From NCBI RefSeq assembly GCF_016863535.1, contig NZ_BOPB01000026.1:1-64000 (forward strand): DNA of 64,000 nucleotides, in the 5' to 3' direction. Numbering within the stretch: position 1 is the stretch's first letter; each line of letters begins with the position of its first letter. Source of the stretch: Micromonospora lutea. Lineage in GTDB: Bacteria > Actinomycetota > Actinomycetes > Mycobacteriales > Micromonosporaceae. This document shows positions 27,005 to 36,744 of the stretch, in pieces. The translations under genes and the position numbers were made by a program. The notes beneath the pieces were generated by a model, which worked only from the letters and a program-made list of their open reading frames with translations, was not told the origin of the DNA and ran no database searches.

Positions 27005-30000
27005 CAGCTCACTCCCCCACTCGGCTGCACCAGCTGTGCTGCCAACTCCTGGACCGACCACTCCCGAGCGGTCCGCGCGTGCCAGCCCGCCTCGGCGTAC
27101 GCCCGGTCACGGTCCTCGATCTCCGGATCCCCGGACGGCCCGGTGAGCACGATGGCGATCCGGTGCTCGGGCCAGGCCAGCTCGGCCTGCCAACCCTGGT
27201 CGCCGAGCTCGTAGCCGACCACCGGCGTGGGCAGGTTCTGTCCAGCGAGCTGCTGTACGAGCGCTTCCAGAGTGCCTTCGTCCGGGTCCACGTACCGCAG
27301 GACGTCGCGCCACGGCGACTCGTCGGCGACCGAAGCCGCCTCGGTCGGCGTCGGCTGCGGCGCGACACCGAGCCAGGTGGCCGTCTCATCGTCCAACGGC
27401 AGCGAGCGGCGGGTCGACACCAGTCCGGTGCCCTCGGTGACCGCCATCGAGGCCGGCTCGAAGGCATCGACCGCGGAGACCGCGAGCTGGCCGGCGTCCC
27501 CGCCGCCGTTGGCGAGGAACTGGATGACGTTGCCCCACGCCAGCCAGGCGGCCCAGCGCTCCCGGTGCCCCAAGCCGGCCACGGCGGCCGGCAGGTCGTC
27601 GAGAACGGCGAGCGCCGACATGGTCGGCAGCGGCTTGGTGCGCGCGTCCAGCACGACCGTCACCGGGCAGTCCGCGTTGTCGTGGGCACGGGCGACCATG
27701 ATGTGCCCGGCTGTCGGCGCGGGTAGGGGCTCTCCGCGCAGGGCGGCGGTCACCCGTTCCGGAACCCCGGCGGAGTCGGTGGTGCTCTTGTCCCGGGCCT
27801 GCTTGAGCATGCCCCACAGAGTCGCCTCCGCCCGCCGCTGCCAGCGGGCGAGATCCGGGTCGGCGAGGAAGCGCATGAGCTGGTCGATGGGGTTGACCCA
27901 GATCGCCTCCTCCAGCTCCACCGGGTCCCCGCCGGGCAGCAGGGCGCGAAACTTGTCCCGGGCGGTCTGCTTGCTCAGCCCGCCGTACGGCATCCACCGC
28001 CCGTCGGAGCCGTTCCAGGTCTTGACGTCGTCCCAGGTGGCGGCGAAGACGAGATAGCCGTGGGCGCGCAGTCGCGCACGCTTCTCCGCATCGTCGGCGA
28101 GGCGGTTGTACTGGGACGAGGCGTGGTACTTGAAGCCGTCGAGGTAGACCGCCACGTCGGGCGAGGTTCCGTCGAGGCGTGTGAAGTGCACGTCCGGACG
28201 GGTGCCCTTGACGGTGTTCTGCAGTTTCATCTGCCAGTGCGTGACGTGCCGGCCACCGTCGCGGACGAATCTGAGGTCGGCGATGCGGGCCCCGTCGTGA
28301 TCCGTCCGCCGGTCGATACGCAGCCCGGAGCCCGGCGTCTCGCCGAGGGCGAGCAGCTTGGTCAGGAACTGCAGCTCCAACTCGCTCTCCACCTGCTGGA
28401 TCAGCGAGATCTCGTCGGTACGGGTGCCCTCCTCGACATCCCAGGTCTCGAGGAGCTTGTCGAGCATGCCGAGCGCCTCGTCGCGGCTCATCAACGCGAA
28501 GTGCTCGTTGCGGGCGTAGCGCAGCAGGCACCGGTGGCACACCGGCTTCGCCTCGTGCCGGCAGTCGCAGTCGGCGATGCGCTGCCGGGCCAGCTCCAGG
28601 ACGGCGCGGAACTCCTCCGGCTTGGCCAAGCGATGGAGATAGCCGGTGCCCTGCGGTTGGGTGTCGTAGACGACCACGAAGTTGCGGGTCCCATCGCTCT
28701 GCCCGTCGGGCATCGTGGCGGAAACGGCTTGCAGGTGGGCGGGCTCACCGCCGTACTGGGCCGCGATGCCGAGCCGGATCGCGGCGGCGAAGGACAGCAG
28801 CCGCTCCTGCACCATCGCGGTCGCCGCCGGGATGAGGATGCGCAGTGCCTCGGTCTCCAGCTGGTGGGCCAGGATCAGGTCGACGTGGGTGTCGGGTGCC
28901 GCCGCCGAGCGCCGGTACGGGCACCAGGGCCGGTGGTGCTCCGCGCCCTGCACGACGGTCGCACCGGAGGCGTGCGCGGCGAGCTGTTGGCTGACCGCCG
29001 GGAGACCGTCCACGGTGGTGCCACCGCAGGAGGTGCAGGTGTGGAACTTGTTGATCCGCACCTCCTCGCCGGCGAAGAGCTCGGCGGCCCGGTCGTAGCG
29101 CTGGGCACCGAGGTTGAAGTGGCGGATCATGGCGTGCCGGCTGTAGTCGACGCCGAAGGTGTCGCGGGCGTGCCGCCAGGACGACTCGACCTTGGCCGGG
29201 TCGATGTCGACGGCCACCGTGGTGGCATAGAAGCGGCGGTCCCGGTCGTCGCTGTCGTCGCGGATCCGGGCGTCGTCGCGCTTGTCCCGGCTGTAGACCC
29301 GGGTGGGCGCAAGCACCTGGAAGAGCCGGCCGTGGTCGGCGATGCCGCGGTCCGCGCAACGCGGGCAGGCGCTGGTGTCCTCCTTGGCCAGGTGGGTGCG
29401 CACGTAACCGCACTGGGCGCAGACCCGCCACTGTTCGTACGCGGGCCGGTCGGGCGGGCCGACGTCGAGCCCGGAGATCTCGTGCCGGTAGCCACGCACG
29501 TAGTAACTGTTGCCGGGAGCGATCTCCACCAGGGCCGGGCGGGCAGGGCGGGCGTACTCGCGCAGCTCGCTGTGGAACCGCCGGTCACCGTCGGTCTGCT
29601 CCTCCCAGGTCAGGGTGGCTTCCAGGTCGGTACGGCTGTCGATGAGCGCGTAGTTCGGCAGCAGCCCGAACTCGACCAGGGTGCCGTGCGCGGCAGCCGC
29701 GCTCACCTCCCGCAGACGGCGGCGGACCGCGCCCTGCTCCGCCTTGAGCATCCTGATCTCGCGGGCGTGGTCCGGGTCGCTCGGCACGAGCGTGCCACGA
29801 GCGGTGTCGATCTCATGGAGTCGGCGTCGCAGGTCGGCCAGCCGCTCCTCCCAGGCCTCGTCGGCCTCCTTCACCCGGTGGGTGATCCCGTCGATCGCGA
29901 ACTCGCGCAGCTGGTCGGCGGCGGTCGGTGAAACCTTGTCCCCGAAGAGCGCCAGGAACTCCTCGACCAGCCGGGCGCCGTCACGGCAACCGGCCTCGGC

Positions 30001-33000
30001 GAGGTGGATGAGCCAGCCGGTCGGGCCGAACAGGATGTGTGCCTTCCGGGGCATCGGCAGCACACCGGGCAGCCGCCCGCGGGCGGCCAGGTCGATCAGG
30101 TGCGCCAGGTACTGCCGGCGCAGGATCTCCACGGCGGAGAGGAAACAGCCGGGCGGCACGATCTGCCCAGCGATCATGTCCCGCGGCTCGGTCAGGTAGT
30201 AGCGGTCCCGCTCACTGCGGCCGACCAGGGTGAGCACGAACGCGTTGCCGCTCTGACGGCCGGCGCGACCGGCCCGCTGCACGTAGTTGGCCGGCCCGTG
30301 CGGGAGGGACGCCAGCACGACCGCGGAGAGCGCCCCGATGTCGATACCCATCTCCAGGGTGGGCGTGCAGGACAGCACGTTCGGGTCGGTGTAGCGCTGG
30401 CCCTCACGGAACTGCTTCTCCACGGTTTCCCGCTGGGCTCGGGTGAGCATGCCGGTGTGCTCGCCGGTGACGACACGGAAGACGGAGCTCTCCAGGTAGA
30501 GCCGGCGGTAGTAGTCGTCCGGTGCGGTGTCGTCGTAAGCGGCCCGCAGCCGGCCCCGGCAGCGATACTGCCGGCAGGGCTGACCGATCCAGTCGGCGAC
30601 GCGCTCTGGGTGTTCGGTCTGCTGCCAGTGGCAGGTGTCGCAGCCGACTCCGGCGCGTACGGCCTGCCCGTCGTCGAGCCGGGTGACCCGCAGGTGGCCG
30701 GGCATCAGCCCGTACACCGTGTTGCCGTCCTCGGTGTCACCGGCGGCGACGATGCCGGCGGTGGCCAGGGCCGGCAGCAGGCGGGCCAGGTAGGGGCCGG
30801 CGTCGCCGGGGTCCAGGCCGAGGCACCGCGAGGTCCAGTCCTGGTACCAGTTGCCGCGCGCGTTGATCGCGTCGAACTCGGAGCGGGACTTCGACGTCGC
30901 CAGGAGGAACGCCGGTGCGGACAGGCCCTTCGGGAAGGCGGGCATGCCGGCCGGACGGCCACCCCAGACCTGCCACCGGGTGCCGCCACGCCTCAGGTAC
31001 GGCACCAGCCACTCGTGGTAGACCGCGCCCCGGCTCCGCAGCCGTTCCAGCAGGCCGCGGAGGAAGGCGAGGTAGCGGGCGGCGTCCGGTGGCGCGGCAC
31101 CGAGCTGGCCGGCACCGGTGAGGTGTACGTCCCGGCAGATCGCGGCGGCCGTGGCGGGATCGTCGAGGGCGACCTCGACGGCGACGCTGCGGGTCAGCTC
31201 CAGGGTACGACCCTGACGAGAACGCAGCCCGGTCTCCATCACGGTGGCGAAGACGAGCCGTTCGCTGATCAGCGACCAGGTCTCGCGGCTGCCGCTGTGC
31301 TCACCGGCGAGCAGGCTGTCGACCTCGGGCTGGTCGTGCAGGTCCGGTGGGACGACGGTGGAGAGGATTTCCGGCTGTGCCGCCTGCTTGACCATCTTCG
31401 CGACCAGGTCGTCCAGCCCGACGGGCTCGCCGGGCGAAAGCTGGTCAGCCAGCAGCGCGCGCAACGAGAAGGCGTACGACCGGTTGGCGACGAACCCGGC
31501 GCGATGCGCGGCATCCTGCACGGAGTCGTTGAACAGCAGCGTCTTCTTCTCGCGTTCGTCCAGTTCGCCGCCGGTGAAGAGCTGGGTGATCGCCACCGAG
31601 GCGAGGGTGGCCAGGCCGGCGCCGAGGAAGCGGATGCCGTGGTCCATCTGGCAGGAGGGGCAGCGATCCTTTTCCGCCGCGTCGATCGCGGAGAGGTCAC
31701 CGAGCACGACGAACGTGTCATCGCCCGGTTCGGTGTCCCGCTGCGGGTCGAAGGGGCGCACCCGGCGGCCGTACTCCAGGACCAGCAGCCCAGCCGGCCG
31801 TTGGCGGATCTCGTCCCCGGTGGCGGCGATCAGCGCCCGGACCCGGCGCTTGTCCCGGCCGACGCTGGCCCGGTAGATCTTGTCCGGGTCGGTCTCCAGC
31901 TCCTGCGGGTCCTTCTCCGGCGACAGTGCCATCCAGCCGGAGCGACCGCAGTGCCGGCAGTAGACGGCGGGCAGCCGGGGGTAGCGGTTGTCAGCCACCA
32001 CCACATCGGCGTCGGGCGCGTACGGATCCAGCTCGCGGGGCGGTTCGCCGTACCAGCCGAAGGCGGGCTGGTGGGAGGTGCCGCGCAGCAGCCGCGAGAC
32101 GGCGCGTACCCAGAGGTGGGTTTCGATGTTGAGCAGCGGGCGACCCGGAGCGTCCGGGTTCTGCGCCATGGAGAGCAGCCCGACGAATCGGGCCAGCGCT
32201 TTCGCGGTGATCTCGGGGCGGGATCTCATTGCGCTGCCCCAGCCGGTGGCGTTCTTACGGGGCAGCACGTCGATGATCTCGCCGAGCGTGCCCGGTCGCG
32301 CCTGCAGCGAGTCGAGCACCGCCTTGGTCAGCGGGTGCTGGCGCAGCAGCTCACCGAGCCGGGTGGGGTCGTGCAGGCAGGGCTCGCCGACCACCAGCTC
32401 GGCGACCTCGGCCATCATCCGCTCGGGGTCCCGGTCGTCGACGGCGGCGAGTTGCTCCGGGCTGGGCAGCGGCAGGCTGAAGTCCTGCCGGATGATGAAC
32501 TCGCCCGGCTCGTACCGGTCCTCCCCCACCAGCGACGCGGCATCGAAGGTGACGCCGAAGACCTGCTCGGCGACCTCCCGGATGGCGGTACGGCCGTCCC
32601 GGCCGCCGCCCTCACCGAGGGTGGCGGAGGTGGCGACCGGACAGATCGGGCCCAAGGGGCGTCCCGGCTCGGTGAGGCCGAGTGCGGCGGCGAGCCGGCG
32701 CAGCAGCATCGCCACGTCGGTGCCCTGCGCGCCGTCGTAGGTGTGGAACTCGTCCAGCACCACGTACGCCGGCTCGGCGCTCTCCCACAGCGGCAGGTCG
32801 TCGGCGCGCTGAAGCAGCAGGTCCAGCATCTTGTAGTTGGTGATCAGGATGTCCGGCGGGGTGCGGCGCATCTCCGACCGCTTGGTGAACACGTGCGGGT
32901 ATTCGATGGCGGCGACGTCGCCGATGTAGAGGCCGGCGGTGACCCCGGCCAGCGCCGGGTCGGCGAGCAACTCGTTGATGCGGGACGTCTGGTCGGTGGC

Positions 33001-33423
33001 GAGGGCGTTCATCGGGTACAGCAGGATCGCCTTGATCCCGGGCTTCTCCTGCTGTCGCTGCCGCCGGCAGTGGTCGAGCACCGGGATCAGGAACGACTCC
33101 GTCTTGCCGGAGCCGGTGCCGGTGGTGATCAGCGTCGGCTCGGCCGCCTTCCCCTTGGTCGACAGCCGGGCGAACGCCTTCGCCTGGTGCAGGTAGGGGG
33201 TGAAGCCGGCCGGCGCCCAGTCCAGGCACGCCCGCCAGTCTCCCGCCGCCGGCCGGAAGGGGGTGCGGATCCGCAGGTACGGGCCACGGAAGATGCCCTG
33301 CTCCGGGTGGGAGAGGAAACCCTCCAGGCCCTGGCGTACGCCTTCCTCGGTCAAACCGAAGGTGGTCGTCAGGTACTGCGTGAGGCTCCGGCGCAGGGTG
33401 TCAGCGGCGATCGTCGGTCTCAT
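27004..33423 (-). CDS. giant DEAD/DEAH-type helicase with DUF1998 and C-terminal nuclease-like domain (DruE/DrmAB-like)
   Basis: A 2,139-aa protein. The first helicase lobe (~80-300) has LITTGTGSGKTESFLIPVL, VVLDEFHTYDGAQGTD (DEFH in place of DEAH) and PVATSATLGEG. The second lobe (~1,020-1,110) has LSCTPTLEMGIDIGALSAVV and YVQRAGRAGRQSGNAFVLTL. Several zinc-ribbon-like pairs lie between and after them (YCRHCGRSGW, CPSCQMDHG, CAQCGYVRTH with ACPRCADRG, CTSCGG). DUF1998 follows at ~1,600-1,730 and ends CDCRHEAKPVCHRCLLRYAR. The last ~400 residues contain an endonuclease-like stretch (VAVYLDGFKYH, DDAEKRARLRAHGYLVFAAT). Size and order resemble DruE of Druantia, or a fused DrmA-DrmB of DISARM. 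It is the first gene of the leftward helicase/UvrD/kinase operon. Confidence 0.85.
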   Translation of the reverse strand: MRPTIAADTLRRSLTQYLTTTFGLTEEGVRQGLEGFLSHPEQGIFRGPYLRIRTPFRPAAGDWRACLDWAPAGFTPYLHQAKAFARLSTKGKAAEPTLITTGTGSGKTESFLIPVLDHCRRQRQQEKPGIKAILLYPMNALATDQTSRINELLADPALAGVTAGLYIGDVAAIEYPHVFTKRSEMRRTPPDILITNYKMLDLLLQRADDLPLWESAEPAYVVLDEFHTYDGAQGTDVAMLLRRLAAALGLTEPGRPLGPICPVATSATLGEGGGRDGRTAIREVAEQVFGVTFDAASLVGEDRYEPGEFIIRQDFSLPLPSPEQLAAVDDRDPERMMAEVAELVVGEPCLHDPTRLGELLRQHPLTKAVLDSLQARPGTLGEIIDVLPRKNATGWGSAMRSRPEITAKALARFVGLLSMAQNPDAPGRPLLNIETHLWVRAVSRLLRGTSHQPAFGWYGEPPRELDPYAPDADVVVADNRYPRLPAVYCRHCGRSGWMALSPEKDPQELETDPDKIYRASVGRDKRRVRALIAATGDEIRQRPAGLLVLEYGRRVRPFDPQRDTEPGDDTFVVLGDLSAIDAAEKDRCPSCQMDHGIRFLGAGLATLASVAITQLFTGGELDEREKKTLLFNDSVQDAAHRAGFVANRSYAFSLRALLADQLSPGEPVGLDDLVAKMVKQAAQPEILSTVVPPDLHDQPEVDSLLAGEHSGSRETWSLISERLVFATVMETGLRSRQGRTLELTRSVAVEVALDDPATAAAICRDVHLTGAGQLGAAPPDAARYLAFLRGLLERLRSRGAVYHEWLVPYLRRGGTRWQVWGGRPAGMPAFPKGLSAPAFLLATSKSRSEFDAINARGNWYQDWTSRCLGLDPGDAGPYLARLLPALATAGIVAAGDTEDGNTVYGLMPGHLRVTRLDDGQAVRAGVGCDTCHWQQTEHPERVADWIGQPCRQYRCRGRLRAAYDDTAPDDYYRRLYLESSVFRVVTGEHTGMLTRAQRETVEKQFREGQRYTDPNVLSCTPTLEMGIDIGALSAVVLASLPHGPANYVQRAGRAGRQSGNAFVLTLVGRSERDRYYLTEPRDMIAGQIVPPGCFLSAVEILRRQYLAHLIDLAARGRLPGVLPMPRKAHILFGPTGWLIHLAEAGCRDGARLVEEFLALFGDKVSPTAADQLREFAIDGITHRVKEADEAWEERLADLRRRLHEIDTARGTLVPSDPDHAREIRMLKAEQGAVRRRLREVSAAAAHGTLVEFGLLPNYALIDSRTDLEATLTWEEQTDGDRRFHSELREYARPARPALVEIAPGNSYYVRGYRHEISGLDVGPPDRPAYEQWRVCAQCGYVRTHLAKEDTSACPRCADRGIADHGRLFQVLAPTRVYSRDKRDDARIRDDSDDRDRRFYATTVAVDIDPAKVESSWRHARDTFGVDYSRHAMIRHFNLGAQRYDRAAELFAGEEVRINKFHTCTSCGGTTVDGLPAVSQQLAAHASGATVVQGAEHHRPWCPYRRSAAAPDTHVDLILAHQLETEALRILIPAATAMVQERLLSFAAAIRLGIAAQYGGEPAHLQAVSATMPDGQSDGTRNFVVVYDTQPQGTGYLHRLAKPEEFRAVLELARQRIADCDCRHEAKPVCHRCLLRYARNEHFALMSRDEALGMLDKLLETWDVEEGTRTDEISLIQQVESELELQFLTKLLALGETPGSGLRIDRRTDHDGARIADLRFVRDGGRHVTHWQMKLQNTVKGTRPDVHFTRLDGTSPDVAVYLDGFKYHASSQYNRLADDAEKRARLRAHGYLVFAATWDDVKTWNGSDGRWMPYGGLSKQTARDKFRALLPGGDPVELEEAIWVNPIDQLMRFLADPDLARWQRRAEATLWGMLKQARDKSTTDSAGVPERVTAALRGEPLPAPTAGHIMVARAHDNADCPVTVVLDARTKPLPTMSALAVLDDLPAAVAGLGHRERWAAWLAWGNVIQFLANGGGDAGQLAVSAVDAFEPASMAVTEGTGLVSTRRSLPLDDETATWLGVAPQPTPTEAASVADESPWRDVLRYVDPDEGTLEALVQQLAGQNLPTPVVGYELGDQGWQAELAWPEHRIAIVLTGPSGDPEIEDRDRAYAEAGWHARTAREWSVQELAAQLVQPSGGVS

Positions 33424-33685
33424 GAGCGGATCACCCGGCGCATGCTACTTCACCCCCCACCTGCCCTGACCTGGCCGACAAGCCACGAAGCGGCCGAGTC
33501 GGATTCACGACAGCTCACAGTGCAAGCCACGCGGAGCACCGTGCAAACCGATCCAGAGGGAGCACGACCTCGGCCGATCCGGCAGACAGGCATGGTCAGC
33601 CGCCTCTTAGCGCCGCGTTGAGTGCTGCACTACCCTTTGTGACTTATCTTGATCACGTACCGAAGCGATGAGGTGACAGCTTCCG

Positions 33686-36217
33686 ATGGTCGCAGCGGCA
33701 GAGACCACCCTTCAGGGCCTACTCGAAGGCGCGAAGCAGTACCAGGTGCCTCTCTACCAGCGCACATATTCTTGGCAGGACCATCAGCTGGAACGTCTCT
33801 GGGAGGACATTGCCCGGCTCGCCGATGATCGAGCCGAGAACCCCAAGACGACACACTTCATCGGCTCACTGGTGCTGGCACCCAGCCCGAACAACGGCCC
33901 CGCCGGCGTCGGCGACTTCCTCGTGGTCGACGGCCAGCAGCGGTTAACGACCTTGTCCATCCTGCTGTGCGCGATCCGTGATCACCGGGTCGCCACCGAG
34001 GGTGACGAGCATCGCGACCGGCTGAACGACCAATATCTGATCAACAAATGGACGCCGCACCGCCGGTTGAAGCTTGTCCCCACCCAGGCCGACCTTGACG
34101 CATATCTCGCCTGTGTGGACTCTTCAGCGCAGATCGGCGGGGGTGCCGTCGGAGCCGCCTACCAATACTTCCGCGACCGGCTCAAGCCAGCCGACCAGGC
34201 GCAGGTGCAGCGCCTGGAGGACGCGGTGATCTTCGGGCTGGCCGTGGTTTCGGTAGTCGCGCACGCCGACGACAACGTCTACCGGATCTTCGAGTCGCTG
34301 AACAACACCGGCCTCAAGCTCACCCAGGCCGATCTGCTGCGCAATTACCTGTTCATGCGCCTGCCCAATCGCAGCAAGACCGTCTACGACGCGCACTGGC
34401 TGCCGTTGCAGCGGCGACTCAGCTCGCCCGAGTTGGAAGTGCTGTTCTGGCTGGATCTCGTGCACACCGATCCACGGATCACTCAGGGCGACACGTACGC
34501 GCGACAGCAGGCCCGGCTCGACCGGCTCAGCACGGAGGACGAGATTGAGGCAGAGGTCCGCAGGTTCGCCCGCCTCGGCGCACTGCTGGAACTCATCCTG
34601 CGCCCCGAGAAGGAGCAGGACCCGGACGTAAGGCTCCGACTGCAACGGCTACACGCCTGGGGTACCACTACCGTCTACCCGATCCTGCTGCACCTGCTGG
34701 ACCGTCGCAGCCTGGGCACCGCGACCAGTGCAGAGGTCGCGTCGGCGATGCGGTACGTGGAAAGCTTCCTCGTCCGGCGACTGCTGATCGGCAGGGCCAC
34801 CGCGAACATCAATCGCAATCTGCTCTCGATCGTCACGGAGATGGACAAGAGCCAGCCGGTTGACCAGGCGGTGCACTCCTACCTGTCGGCCGGTCGCAAG
34901 TACTACGCGACTGACGCCGACGTACGTCACGCGGTGCGATCGCTACCTTTCTACACCAACGGCCGCGCGTCGCAGCGCACGCTGGTGCTGCGCTGGTTGG
35001 AGCAGTCGTACGGCAGCAAGGAACCGGTCCTGCCCGAGAAGCTGACCATCGAACACGTCCTGCCGCAGAAGATCGGGCCGGAGTGGCAACGGATGCTCGC
35101 CGCAGACCTCGAACCGCATGAGAACGTCAACGAGGTGCACGAGGCACTCAAGCACACCTTGGGCAATCTCACTCTGACCGGATACAACGTGGAACTGGGC
35201 AACAGCCCGTTCGCGGTCAAGCGGGTCGAACTCGCTAAGAGCGGCGTACGCCTGACCCAGGACATAGTCGCCTGTGAACGTTGGGGTCGACCCCAGATCC
35301 ATGCACGCGCCGACGCTCTCGCCGAACGGATCATCAACGTCTGGCCAGGTCCCACCGGACAGGCGACCGACCAGTCCGAGGTGCGCTGGGATCTGATGGA
35401 TAAGGCGCTATCCGCTCTACCGGCCGGGTCCTGGACGACCTACGGGGACCTTGCCGCCCTGGTCGGCACCGCACCGCAGCCTGTCGGCAACCGGCTGCGC
35501 AGCGTGCCAGCACCCAACGCACACCGGGTGTTGCAGGTCGAAGGAACAATGGCCGCTGGTTTCCGGTGGCCAGACGGACGCACGGACGACCCAGTCGCGG
35601 TACTGCAGGCTGAAGGGGTCATGTTCGACCAGCACGGTCGCGCTGACCAGACCCAGCGCATCGACCTTGACGAGCTGGCGCAGCTGGTCGGGTTGGCACC
35701 CGATGAACTGCCGCGACGGATGCCCCGGCCGCGGCCCGGTGAAGGGCAGTCACTTGCCGACCGCTTCGTTGAGCAACTGAGCCTATTGCAGGACAAGACA
35801 GTCGTCGAGGCCACGCTGACGCTGCTTGAACATTGGATCGAGTTGGGCGGCACGCTGCTTTACGGCGGTGCGGCGGAGACCTCCTGCTTCCTCATGGCCC
35901 GTGAGCGCGGCCACCGGAACGGCGATATCTGGCCGATGACGCTCTATCCGAGCGGGAAGGTCGAGGTGGTATTCCAGCACTTGGCCAACCGCCCCCCCTT
36001 CGGGGATGTCGCGCTGCGCGAGCAGTTCCGGCAACGACTCAACCAGCTCCCGGACGTGAACATCGCTGCAGCGAAGCTCGCTTTACGCCCTGGCTTTCCA
36101 CTTTCGATCCTCGCCGACAGCACCACCACGACGGCACTCGTGGAACATCTGCAGTGGTTCTACGAGCAGGCGCATCTGTCCGACCAGCCAGACGAGACGC
36201 TCGCGGTTCAGCAATGA
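33686..36217 (+). CDS. GmrSD-like DUF262/DUF1524 (HNH) nuclease with embedded alkyltransferase-like domain
   Basis: An 843-aa protein. DUF262 (1-~230) has VPLYQRTYSW and the NTPase motif DGQQRLTTL (82-90). The HNH-bearing DUF1524 domain (~440-550) has LTIEHVLPQKIGPEW and HTLGNLTLTGYNVELGNSPF. Residues ~575-670 match an alkyltransferase-like (ATL/MGMT) fold (GSWTTYGDLAALVGTAPQPV, NAHRVLQVEG, GFRWPDGRTDDP, LQAEGVMFD). The MGMT acceptor Cys of PCHR is replaced (PNAHR), so the domain should bind but not repair alkylated bases. A ~170-residue C-terminal domain is unfamiliar. GmrSD enzymes cut DNA with modified cytosines; the ATL domain may broaden recognition. It is divergent from the giant helicase. 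Confidence 0.88.
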   Translation: MVAAAETTLQGLLEGAKQYQVPLYQRTYSWQDHQLERLWEDIARLADDRAENPKTTHFIGSLVLAPSPNNGPAGVGDFLVVDGQQRLTTLSILLCAIRDHRVATEGDEHRDRLNDQYLINKWTPHRRLKLVPTQADLDAYLACVDSSAQIGGGAVGAAYQYFRDRLKPADQAQVQRLEDAVIFGLAVVSVVAHADDNVYRIFESLNNTGLKLTQADLLRNYLFMRLPNRSKTVYDAHWLPLQRRLSSPELEVLFWLDLVHTDPRITQGDTYARQQARLDRLSTEDEIEAEVRRFARLGALLELILRPEKEQDPDVRLRLQRLHAWGTTTVYPILLHLLDRRSLGTATSAEVASAMRYVESFLVRRLLIGRATANINRNLLSIVTEMDKSQPVDQAVHSYLSAGRKYYATDADVRHAVRSLPFYTNGRASQRTLVLRWLEQSYGSKEPVLPEKLTIEHVLPQKIGPEWQRMLAADLEPHENVNEVHEALKHTLGNLTLTGYNVELGNSPFAVKRVELAKSGVRLTQDIVACERWGRPQIHARADALAERIINVWPGPTGQATDQSEVRWDLMDKALSALPAGSWTTYGDLAALVGTAPQPVGNRLRSVPAPNAHRVLQVEGTMAAGFRWPDGRTDDPVAVLQAEGVMFDQHGRADQTQRIDLDELAQLVGLAPDELPRRMPRPRPGEGQSLADRFVEQLSLLQDKTVVEATLTLLEHWIELGGTLLYGGAAETSCFLMARERGHRNGDIWPMTLYPSGKVEVVFQHLANRPPFGDVALREQFRQRLNQLPDVNIAAAKLALRPGFPLSILADSTTTTALVEHLQWFYEQAHLSDQPDETLAVQQ

Positions 36218-36239
36218 ACGTAGCCGAGAGTGCCTGTCC

Positions 36240-36632
36240 TCAAGTGGGGCGGCCACCGAAGGTGATGCCGCCGTGGACGTCGCGTGCCTGCACAACCGGC
36301 CCGCCGACATCACCGGACACCGTGTTCGTCACGTCTCCATGGATGTCCGCGACGATGGCCTGGACCTCTGCGAAGCGTGCGCGGAACTCGGCACCGAAGG
36401 TGGCGTCACGGCGGGCCTCCTGGTGCAGGAGCGCTGCGAGTCGATGGACCGCGTCAGGGGTAGGTTGCCGTAGGGCGACCTCGACCGTTTCCCGCGATGC
36501 GGTCTCCCGTCGGAACCGGTGCCGAAGGAACTCAGTCAGCCCGGTCACGGCGGACCGGGCGCCCTCGGCGAGGTTGGTGGTCACCCAGGTGACAAGTGTG
36601 GTCGCCGCCGCGAGCATGAGTGGATCGTCCAT
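36240..36632 (-). CDS. small helical protein with VQARDV motif
   Basis: A 130-aa protein. The N-terminus starts MLAAATTLVTWVTTNLAEGA and may be one membrane-proximal helix. The middle is helical (TVEVALRQPTPDAVHRLAAL). The C-terminus reads VSGDVGGPVVQARDVHGGIT. The latter repeats the motif found at residues ~40-58 of the NB-ARC protein at 37,625 (LSGPADLVQARDVYGGVHF). I recognise no enzyme fold. The shared tail suggests the two proteins use a common interaction surface. A GGGGAG site precedes the ATG. It is divergent from the DUF6879/NB-ARC operon across a region with a 16-bp palindrome. Confidence 0.72.
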   Translation of the reverse strand: MDDPLMLAAATTLVTWVTTNLAEGARSAVTGLTEFLRHRFRRETASRETVEVALRQPTPDAVHRLAALLHQEARRDATFGAEFRARFAEVQAIVADIHGDVTNTVSGDVGGPVVQARDVHGGITFGGRPT

Positions 36633-36684
36633 ACCGCACTCCCCGGTTCGCCGTGATGCTCGAAGTCAGACATTACCGAACGTA

Positions 36685-36700
36685 ATTCAGGGCCCTGAAT
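36685..36700. promoter_or_regulatory. 16-bp perfect palindrome in divergent promoter
   Basis: ATTCAGGGCCCTGAAT is self-complementary and is framed by GTAA and TTAC. It lies in the 112-base space between the leftward VQARDV-motif gene and the rightward DUF6879/NB-ARC operon. A dimeric operator is the natural reading; the binding protein is not identified. Confidence 0.55.
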
Positions 36701-36744
36701 GTTACTCTGAGTATCCAAACCAGCACAGCTTCAAAGGAGGCGCC

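Noticed and set aside
30004..33621. A 1,205-codon open frame on the plus strand opposite the giant helicase
   Set aside because: It has no recognisable domain and mirrors the codon pattern of the helicase gene. Long antisense frames are expected at this GC content.
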